64,000 nucleotides of DNA, from assembly GCA_032207245.1 (NCBI GenBank), contig CM063509.1, positions 56,411,426-56,475,425 on the forward strand. The letters are read 5' to 3'. The translations under genes were made by a program, and so were the position numbers. The notes below the pieces were generated by a model that saw only the letters and a program-made list of their open reading frames with translations, was not told the DNA's origin and ran no database searches. Origin of the DNA: Pardosa pseudoannulata (lineage: Eukaryota > Arthropoda > Arachnida > Araneae > Lycosidae). Positions within the stretch are counted from its first letter, which is position 1. Each line of letters opens with the position of its first letter. This document shows positions 59,001-64,000 of the stretch, piece by piece.

Positions 59001-60713
59001 CAGTTTTTTCGGTTTTTCCACACAGTACTGAAAACTTTTAACATGCTGTGTAAAAAAAGTAATATTCAGCATTATTTTTTTTCAAAACATTTAATTGCTG
59101 ATTTCTCATCTTTTAGATGTTCAAAAGATTTGTTATTTTCTGGAGCAATCTGAGGAGTTTCCGGAGTTATCAAATTTTCTCATTTCTTCAGAGCAACTCC
59201 GGAGAATCTGAAGTAGTTGGCATGTCTGTTTTGTATATTCTCTTGTTTGTGGTTCTTTATAGATATTGGTTAGTTAAATAAATATTTATAATATATCTTA
59301 CAATATTTGTATATTTCAATGATTTGTGATTTGTCATTTATCAGCTCATATGTGCTGATAATGGATGTATTGGATAATGGTTAAAAGCACAAAATACTCC
59401 ATTTGCTGATGGTTTTGTTAAAATCTAATCAGTAATTACTTTTTTTTTCTATACAGTAAAATATTTGGATCATTTGGAGATCATACACATATCAGTTTAA
59501 TGAGCAAGATTCTCCAGTAAATTATACAGGCTGTACAATTTAAGATTTCCTCTGAAATTGTAGAAAGGGATTAGTTTTTTTTTTTCTCCAAATGTTGAGT
59601 GTGTATATAATTTTTCTTTTAACCCTAACTTTTTAATTTTCAGCTTTGATTCACTAACAATGCATGCCTAATTATTTTTGTAGAAATATATAATTGCACT
59701 CATACTTGACGACTTATAATTATTTAAGTAATAGTTTTCTTGGACGTACGAGGTTTTCTTGAGTTGATCCTTTTGTGTTTTCATTGGTTGTGTTTGATTA
59801 GTTTTGTCTGGTGCCTGTTATTTGATTGACTGGACTCAGGATATTTATAAAACTATAAAAGCCCAATGTACCTCTTTTTTTATTATTATTATCATCATTA
59901 ATATTATTATTTTAGTATTTTTAATAAAAGGTGTTTTGCGATCTGTGGCTCTTCATTATGCTTCAACAATTTTTAATAGTACAATTTTGTTAATTATTTA
60001 CTATATTACTTACTAACACTTTTAATAGTGGTAAGCATAAAAAGTTTTATTGTTAAAAAAATAAAAAGATTTATAAGCTTTAAAAGTTATAAAACTTTTT
60101 ATTATAATTTATTTCATATTAATATGAAATCATCAAAAATGAATAAATAACAAAAATGCATGAAAATTGACTGTTTATCTTATTCTGGTGTGCAGAACAA
60201 TATTTCTTTTTCACAATTTTAATGAAATATTCTAAACTGTTTCTCCTCATTATTTAATCAGGTTTGTAAGTATTTAGAGATCTATCAGCTTGCTACGTGA
60301 ATGACTTTTAAAAATGAATAAATCATATTTTTTTTATTTTTGAGTATGTTCACACAAAAACAAACCAACAGGTAGACATATACATACACTTAAAATTCTA
60401 AAACTGTGGTGTTAAGACTTTGGAAAATCTAAAATATTTACAACAAAAGATCATTTTTTAAACTTATGACAATAGTTCCTTGTATATAAACAAGTAAAAC
60501 TGAGCATTTACATAGGGACAAAAATTCATAAATTACATTAAACATATTCAGCTTTTAATCATATTTATTCTAATACAGAATTTTATTTAATTAGATAAAT
60601 AAACATATTTTCATACCTTATATGCAAGTCTATACGGACATTTGTTTCCAAAACCTAAAGGTGGATCCATGTTCTTCAGCATATCAAACATCTCAGAATA
60701 CGATATATAACCA
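34066..60713 (-). CDS. cac: CaV2-type voltage-gated calcium channel alpha-1, C-terminal part (9 exons)
   Basis: Joined exons (60713-60617, 57280-57175, 54271-54167, 52767-52658, 46589-46551, 44548-44406, 42628-42508, 39075-38844, 34901-34066) give 595 complete codons and a TAG stop, in frame at every junction. In order they encode an EF-hand-like end, a pre-IQ segment, an IQ calmodulin-binding helix, a phosphosite-rich and basic linker, a Ser/Pro/Arg tail, a RIM-BP-type RRLPPTPTKPS motif and a DDWC terminus. Known role: CaV2 (cacophony in flies) is the presynaptic calcium channel; RIM-BP and PDZ proteins hold its tail at the active zone. The four pore repeats lie beyond the window. The order of motifs matches CaV2 and not CaV1 or CaV3. 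Introns of 1.3 to 6.1 kb carry TEs. Confidence 0.94.
37540..37640 (-). repeat. LINE 3' UTR-like fragment with 21-bp palindrome
   Basis: The minus-strand block gggtacaatagacctctggtc (first 20 bases compared) resembles the tail region of the relic at 8041-8280 (agtacaatagaccatggatc). It includes ccttggggaa-g-ttccccaagg at 37570-37590. Confidence 0.4.
37838..38596. mobile_element. piggyBac-like element with TTAA flanks, non-autonomous
   Basis: Flanking TTAA lies at 37834-37837 and 38597-38600. The inverted ends are ccccttgccagttttt and ccccttaacagtttca. Internal blocks match the element at 1263-2030, including gatttgcc.ta...gcatacgggcaatctg (conserved ends given) and the ttggttcaaaag block. It lacks the transposase N-terminal ORF of that relative. 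It lies in the last CaV2 intron, about 250 bp from the exon at 38844-39075. Confidence 0.82.
38840..38844 (-). promoter_or_regulatory. Competing tandem 5' splice sites (4 nt apart)
   Basis: The exon end reads AGAG|gtag|gtgaaa. The first donor (exon ending 38844) keeps frame with the last exon. The second (exon ending 38840) would read AGC TAA across the junction and stop at once. Confidence 0.6.
38844..39075 (-). CDS. cac: CaV2 exon: Ser/Pro/Arg tail
   Basis: The acceptor is ttttttctatacag; entry is in phase 0 and 77 codons plus one base follow. Residues include SRSPSPAFGRRSS, HSPTPIHRSQSP and a VSGMVEFVHEKHE segment followed by a basic RRGRSR end. Many SP dipeptides and RxxS sites suggest heavy phosphorylation, which is inference. 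A second frame is also open through the whole exon; see the finding on exon skipping. Confidence 0.92.
39100..39440 (+). mobile_element. Possible LTR end with leader, gypsy-like
   Basis: AATAAA lies at 39336-39341, a gattacac stretch lies near 39380, and ggcggaggccccaggaac follows near 39405. That layout resembles the LTR end and leader of some arthropod gypsy elements. Ends and target duplications were not defined. Confidence 0.3.
39820..39975. repeat. AT-only palindromic tract
   Basis: Repeated ttattaattattaataa units lie in both orientations over roughly 150 bp with no G or C for long stretches. Confidence 0.8.
42508..42628 (-). CDS. cac: CaV2 exon: basic linker (RRGSSRKKKK), possibly alternative
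   Basis: This exon was found because the phases of its neighbours disagree without it. The acceptor is tatttttcag; one base completes a serine codon, and 40 codons follow. They include DKKWNRSLSFLRRGSSRKKKK and end PTYTQ (first part shown up to 20 residues elsewhere as SLSFLRRGSS). The donor is CAA|gtagtt, weaker than the others. RRGS fits a basophilic kinase site and the lysine run could bind lipids or G-protein subunits, which is inference. With this exon, phase 2 from 44406 converts to phase 0 at 39075. Confidence 0.85.
42871..43241 (-). mobile_element. SINE family B copy
   Basis: It aligns over its length with 4908-5270, from the atttaataaca block through aatgctgcagattt, cataggt and a tRNA-like head at the right (minus: gaactgtattatctcagttg). 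Confidence 0.6.
43360..43520 (-). repeat. SINE family B-related fragment
   Basis: It shares the cagaggtattatttgggaac block with other family B copies, and the ttgtctcaagaagttggact block with 57843-58060. Confidence 0.5.
43910..44290 (-). mobile_element. Possible LTR-like fragment with TATA box
   Basis: On the minus strand, a tgattggct (CCAAT-like) block precedes gggtatataaggcg near 43985-43998. The composition is much less AT-rich than the intron. No ends, polyadenylation signal or target duplication could be set. Confidence 0.25.
44406..44548 (-). CDS. cac: CaV2 exon with duplicated SRQGSL phosphosite-like motif
   Basis: The acceptor is ctaatttgaag and the donor AAG|gtaaca. Entry is in phase 0, with 47 codons and two bases left. 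It reads RPSLLQRLMGAVLPSRQGSL, an acidic NLDEEQFEDADS stretch, then SRQGSL again. The two SRQGSL copies, 21 residues apart, each fit an RxxS basophilic kinase site. The function of this segment in CaV2 is not something I can state. Confidence 0.92.
44549..46550 (-). other. CaV2 intron, 2.0 kb
   Basis: AT-rich. A tRNA-like SINE fragment may lie on the minus strand at about 45960-46075. An open frame at 45555-45878 on the + strand has no recognised motif. Confidence 0.6.
45960..46075 (-). repeat. Possible tRNA-derived SINE fragment
   Basis: The minus strand has ccgtggctcagtgctgatag (A-box-like) and agttgaattcc (B-box-like), separated by a tRNA-like distance. Confidence 0.35.
46551..46589 (-). 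CDS. cac: CaV2 39-nt micro-exon (ESPPQSPHPSDSP)
   Basis: The acceptor is ctttgattgcag and the donor CCG|gtagta. Exactly 13 codons, ESPPQSPHPSDSP, are in phase 0 at both ends, so inclusion or skipping leaves the frame unchanged. The phase fits both neighbours (52658 and 44548). Ser/Pro content matches the rest of the tail. It is a natural candidate for a cassette exon. The main doubt is its small size. Confidence 0.8.
47222..47650 (-). mobile_element. LTR-like sequence
   Basis: On the minus strand it has an aataaaaagga TATA-like stretch, an AATAAA (47295-47300 on the +) and an ending ..ctcattaca. Composition and layout resemble a solo LTR. It sits between TA runs, so its left LTR boundary and any target duplication are hidden. 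Confidence 0.5.
47651..47716. repeat. (TA)n tract, about 33 units
   Basis: An uninterrupted TA run in the CaV2 intron. Confidence 0.95.
47885..48015 (-). repeat. SINE family A fragment
   Basis: The block ctgattctaaatagctgtgg matches the family A body in minus orientation; the remainder is decayed. Confidence 0.45.
49187..50256 (+). pseudogene. Possible piggyBac-like relic
   Basis: It begins after TTAA (49183-49186) with cctattcagaccatg. Inside, broken frames read MAKRVKYSSENK and ESDSEMEENNIFNVNDTES, an acidic N-terminus like that at 1611. The right side near 50256 (aaatgaaaaggttgaa) weakly resembles the ends of the other two elements but lacks TTAA. Confidence 0.35.
50390..50505 (-). repeat. 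Possible tRNA-derived SINE fragment
   Basis: The minus strand has gctgctcatatagtattgtt and agtttaattcccta, arranged like A and B boxes. Confidence 0.3.
52658..52767 (-). CDS. cac: CaV2 exon: IQ calmodulin-binding segment
   Basis: The acceptor is tctaaaatag and the donor TCT|gtgagt. Two bases complete a methionine codon, then 36 codons end in phase 0. LTVGKIYAGLLMVENWKSTR covers the IQ region: GKIYA is the near-invariant start of the CaV IQ helix, and calmodulin binding here drives calcium-dependent regulation. Positions after KIYA (GLLMVENW) follow the invertebrate CaV2 style and lack the canonical IQ pair at the centre. Confidence 0.95.
52991..53040. repeat. (TA)n tract
   Basis: About 24 TA units with one interruption (tgta). 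Confidence 0.95.
53130..53394 (-). repeat. Dispersed repeat C, copy 2
   Basis: This is the inverted match to 4581-4840, over about 260 bp with many substitutions. Confidence 0.6.
54167..54271 (-). CDS. cac: CaV2 exon: ELRETIKKLWPLQAKK
   Basis: The acceptor is taatatcttcag and the donor AAA|gtgaga. Two bases complete an alanine codon; 34 codons and one base follow. DEELRETIKKLWPLQAKK and QLVPP are hallmarks of the pre-IQ/IQ spacer in CaV2 channels. The exon contains the helix just before the IQ motif. Confidence 0.95.
54801..55314. mobile_element. hAT MITE with 8-bp target duplication
   Basis: The ends are cagggatggacaaact and, inverted, cagggatgggcaaact. Flanks are ctctaaat (54793-54800) and ctctagat (55315-55322), 7 of 8 identical. 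The element is 514 bp and has no transposase coding. Inner parts of both ends contain caggcc. Confidence 0.87.
56456..56678 (+). mobile_element. Possible solo LTR or LTR fragment
   Basis: It begins TGTGTTTGGACC, has a tgtataag TATA-like box near 56498, AATAAA at 56600-56605, and ends near ttcgaca. No target duplication was found, so the limits are provisional. Confidence 0.4.
57175..57280 (-). CDS. cac: CaV2 exon: pre-IQ segment
   Basis: The acceptor is taaattttttag and the donor CAG|gtaatt. Entry is in phase 0, with 35 codons and one base left. KLIRMNMPLTEDFKVHFSTT followed by LFALIRENLSIKM is the strongly conserved segment between the EF-hand and IQ motif of high-voltage-activated CaV channels. 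Confidence 0.96.
57843..58060 (-). repeat. SINE family B-related copy
   Basis: It shares gccattaatgaacatggtag and nearby blocks with 4908-5270, and the ttggactt block with 43360-43520. Confidence 0.5.
58651..59228. mobile_element. CAG-ended MITE, copy 1, perfect 6-bp flanking repeat
   Basis: The ends are inverted cagacatgccaac (left) and cagacatgccaac (right). The flanking repeat ttttgt (58645-58650 and 59229-59234) is a perfect 6-bp candidate target duplication. The 578-bp element has no transposase coding. Its sequence matches 61281-61809 along its length. Confidence 0.8.
60617..60713 (-). CDS. cac: CaV2 exon: end of EF-hand-like region
   Basis: The acceptor is attccttgcag and the donor AAG|gtatga. 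One base completes a codon from the exon upstream, and 32 codons end in phase 0. GYISYSEMFDMLKNMDPPLG followed by a GNKCPYRLAYK stretch is the second half of the CaV C-terminal EF-hand-like motif. The preceding exon was not found up to 64000. Confidence 0.96.
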
Positions 60714-61058
60714 CTGCAAGGAATTGAAAGCCATGTCAATTTTAGGATTTTTTAAAAAGAACAAAAACATTGTAACTAAAACAAAAATACACAGTAATTA
60801 AAAACAATTATTTTATTTTTTAAATATCCTGAAAAAGTAAGAAAATAAATTCAAATCTCATAACACCTAAAACTCTTCTGATACAATAGATGTTTCCAAA
60901 ACTTATGTGTTAATAAACCTTAAATAAAATATAACTACTGGCTCCATAAAAAAGAGATATTTAAAGATGATCAAAACTTCAAATTTTTATATTAAAAAAT
61001 GTCTTTCTTTATTATCATTCAGTAACATTGTGTGGATAACATTAAAATCCAGCAAATG

Positions 61059-61062
<4 letters not shown>

Positions 61063-61129
<67 letters not shown>
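61063..61129. repeat. (TA)n tract, about 33 units
   Basis: An uninterrupted TA run 150 bp left of the second CAG-ended MITE; it produces a spurious Ile-Tyr frame on the minus strand. Confidence 0.95.
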
Positions 61130-61131
<2 letters not shown>

Positions 61132-61280
61132 CAAGCTGATTATTTGTTTTGGCAAAATTATTAATTTCATAATGCAATTTTGTTTTCACTTCACCTAAAA
61201 CAATAAAAATGTAAAATATAAATATATAGCAACTGTAATATTTATTCAAACTGCAAACAGTGGTTTTTTCTGGGTATATG

Positions 61281-61809
61281 CAGACATTCAAACATTCAGC
61301 CACTTGTGCCCAGAGCAAAAGCATGGTTTGAAATTTTAACATGCTAATTACAGATTATTCATAATTACATACCTTATTGGTTTCTATATTAAAATTAAAA
61401 TATTTACACAGTAGTAAATTGTAAAAGGTAAATTTAAATTTATGCACCTAAAAATTTATGAGCAACTTTTTTAGCTTTAACAACTTATTTTTCAGAATAG
61501 CGTTTCTTATAGCAACATTGACCCTGATTCAAATATTTCCATTTTTCTATCATCTGGATTCTAGAGTTTGTCTACTCATATCTGACATAAATTCAGTTAG
61601 GTTTTTCTCGCACAGTACTGAAAAACTTAACATACTGTATGAAAAGAGTAATATTCAGCATAATTTTTTACAAAATTTTATATCTAATTGCTGAATTGTA
61701 ATCTTTTAGCTATTCAAAAGTTTTGTTATTTTCGAAGAAATCTGAGGAGTTTTCGGAGTTATCGAATTTCCTAATTTCTCCAGAGAATTCGGAGTAGTTG
61801 GCATGTCTG
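61281..61809. mobile_element. CAG-ended MITE, copy 2
   Basis: The left end is cagacattcaaac (diverged) and the right end inverted cagacatgccaac. The flanks tatatg (61275-61280) and tctatg (61810-61815) agree at 5 of 6 positions. It lies in the same orientation as 58651-59228 and is 529 bp long. Confidence 0.75.
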
Positions 61810-63469
61810 TCTATGTACAAACAGTTATGAAACTCATAAAAACATTTATTGGTATACACATTCACAAAAGAGGAATTCACATAATGCTTTCTTTTATAAG
61901 TTCTAGTTCAAAAGTTTAAAAAAATAATTCAATAGTTGTTCCTTAATAAATACATATTAATAATAAACCAATTACCATGTAAAATAAAAGCTACAAATAT
62001 TTGTACTAAGATTTAAAAGCTGAAATATTTAAAATCTCACACACACTACAATACATATACTGTATATTTCAGTGAATCAGCTGAGAATTCCTGGAACTTT
62101 TTCGAGAGTCATGTTTTTGCTTTTACTTTTACTAAACATATGAACATTATCATATAAATAATATCTGTGGAATACCAGTTTCGAAACTCAACTCAGTTAT
62201 AGATTGATATTCCTAATGCTCAAGACTCTAAGGATGTGCAGACTGTTATCACAACCACATTGTTTATTACAACTTAACATTTAATATTTACATTTATACA
62301 TTAATAACGTCTTATTACTTATGATACGAACATGGAAAAATGCTACTCTCTAAACAAAACTATATATAGAATAACTCACTTGTTGCCAAATTTAAAATTA
62401 CAGAACACAAACATTAATATTAAAATTCACAGTGACGTCAAAGGCATGTAATACGCTACAATATCTGTCTTTTATCTAAACTAACACATTATTTTAAGAA
62501 ACTAAACAACAGCCTCAGCAACTGGATAATAACAGGTAACTTTTACTTCTGTTTGCCGGAAGTAACAAAAAATTGATAGAGAGCAACAATATACTATAAT
62601 GTACATATTTAAAATTTAAGTTCTCTAAGACACAATATACTAATATTATGATCAAATAAAGATACAAACATACACACATATTAAACATTCAGACTCAAGG
62701 TGGTCCAAAGCATGAATTCAATCAAAATTTTCAGGTCAAATTTTTATATGATTAGAATAATTTCCCTACACTATGTAAAAGCCTGATTTATAGAGGAGAA
62801 ATCAGTTTACATCAGTTTACTGGGCCCCCATTTTGAAGGGATCTCCCTTTTGATGTGTTCATAATCTGAATTTGCAATTTTAAGAGCTAAATAAAATGTA
62901 AAAATTGCACTTAAGTAGTTCAAACTGTTAAACTGATAAATTATATACAACAAATGAATCACTGCAAATATATTTAGCCAATTTGGTCTAAATGTTTATG
63001 TATGATAACTTGATTCTTGGAAATATGCAAGTCATTAAATATTTTTAAATATGGACAACTAAGTAAAGAATTAAAATGTTATAAATTTACATTAATCTAC
63101 AAGAAGTATTGCTACAATGCTATTAAAACGGGGACACCAAGACTAATATGGAGACCCTGATTTTAATTGGTGTGCAGGATCCCCTTTTGTAAACCAGTTC
63201 CTGACTATGTATACAAGACAGTAAAAAGAAGGATAGAAGCAAATGATCTATCCTTAATAAAACTGAAAATATACCAATTATTACATTAAGGAGATAGGAT
63301 AACGTGCCTTTTCTCAATGCACTCAAATATGAAATTTTCTTCCCGCAGACTCTTGTTCATTATGGAAATTTAGGCAATAAAAAAGCTACTCACTGGCTAA
63401 GAACTTTGATAGAGCAACATATTTTTCTTTTCAGGGGAAGGTAGATTTGTTACTAGTTTTCAAAAAAAG

Positions 63470-63590
63470 AAATCAGTGGCTCTCTTTAGAGAGCTAACTG
63501 GACATGGTTGTTTACAAGACCACCTCTACAGAACTGGAGTGGTGGATCAACCAAACTGTGTTGTGACTTATGGCTATGATGACATCTGAT
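63470..63590 (+). pseudogene. Non-LTR retrotransposon coding relic (post-RNase H tail)
   Basis: The frame reads RELTGHGCLQDHLYRTGVVD and then QPNCV before a stop. This matches the LTGH.CL..HL..IG..D.P.C block seen in the relic at 8283-8636. It is on the opposite strand to that copy and too short to assign a clade. Confidence 0.5.
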
Positions 63591-64000
63591 TTTATGAAAC
63601 TCTTTTGTGATTTGAGAACATTTGAACAATTGTGTTGCCCTTTCTGGTTCTGAGAATAAAAAGTACTGAAAGAGCTTGTGAAAGTTTAGTTTGTTAGGCT
63701 TTAATGTTTGACATTAGTAAAATAAAAATAAATAAAAAGATAGGTTCACACCAATTATTCAGAATTTTTAATTGGCTCTGATTTATGTAGAAGAATGAAT
63801 AAAATAATATTCAATTTTAAATTAGTAACACATTCTTACACAAAGAATAAACTTTATTAGGTTATGCACGCTAGTACACACAGTACATCTCTAGCAACTA
63901 ACTGCCACACACAGCATTGCCAGGTTCACAAGTTTCAGTCAGTTAAAAAGAAGATTAAAATAATAATACAAGGAGGAATTAAAAACTCAACAAATAATAC

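Larger units (their letters stand above)
57281..60616 (-). other. CaV2 intron, 3.3 kb
   Basis: It contains a SINE B-related copy (57843-58060) and a CAG-ended MITE (58651-59228). Positions 59235-60616 show only AT-rich sequence with short frames. Confidence 0.7.
60714..64000 (-). other. CaV2 intron, partial
   Basis: At least 3.3 kb of the intron upstream of the EF-hand exon. It holds a long (TA)n tract, the second CAG-ended MITE and a LINE relic at 63470-63590. No exon encoding the first half of the EF-hand was seen. Confidence 0.7.

Noticed and set aside
61019..61342. A 107-codon minus-strand frame with Ile-Tyr repeats
   Set aside because: It is the translation of a (TA)n tract plus part of a MITE.

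Overview
This is an AT-rich animal genomic window with spliced genes, long introns, microsatellites and many transposon relics. There is no prokaryotic-style gene organisation. The protein sequences point to an invertebrate, most likely an arthropod and perhaps a chelicerate. That placement is inferred from protein resemblance and repeat style and is only moderately certain.

Two partial, convergent host genes can be assembled from splice sites and reading phase. On the + strand, four exons (2702-2768, 7312-7372, 7474-7559, 9880-9972) encode the last 101 complete codons of IFT46, an intraflagellar transport complex B subunit. On the - strand, nine exons between 60713 and 34066 encode the last 595 complete codons of a CaV2-type (cacophony-like) voltage-gated calcium channel alpha-1 subunit. 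They cover the end of the EF-hand-like region, pre-IQ and IQ calmodulin-binding segments, a basic and Ser/Pro/Arg-rich tail, a RIM-BP-type proline motif and a C-terminal DDWC PDZ ligand. All phases agree from exon to exon, including a 39-nt micro-exon and a 121-nt exon that simple long-ORF inspection misses. The channel pore exons lie beyond 64000 and the first IFT46 exons lie before position 1.

Layout: 1-2701 is an IFT46 intron with SINE, LINE, a solo LTR and a piggyBac-like relic. Positions 2769-9879 hold IFT46 introns with SINEs, a Tigger-like relic and two non-LTR relics. Positions 9973-34065 form a 24-kb intergenic gap between the two gene ends. It holds a Tigger-like element, an hAT element with a perfect 8-bp target duplication, three local tandem duplications, a Tc1-like relic split by an hAT MITE, a second TA-flanked Tigger-like element, an open LINE 3' end, a degenerate ~235-bp tandem array and one orphan candidate terminal exon at 28025-28070. 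Positions 34066-64000 are the channel gene, whose introns carry a piggyBac-like element, an hAT MITE, two copies of a CAG-ended MITE with apparent 6-bp target duplications, SINEs, LTR-like sequences and long (TA)n tracts.

The most interesting biology is in the channel tail. Skipping the 121-nt exon, or using a second donor 4 nt downstream of the 38844 donor, would replace or truncate the tail and remove both presynaptic anchoring motifs. No CRISPR array, tRNA gene, rRNA or wholly new system was seen.
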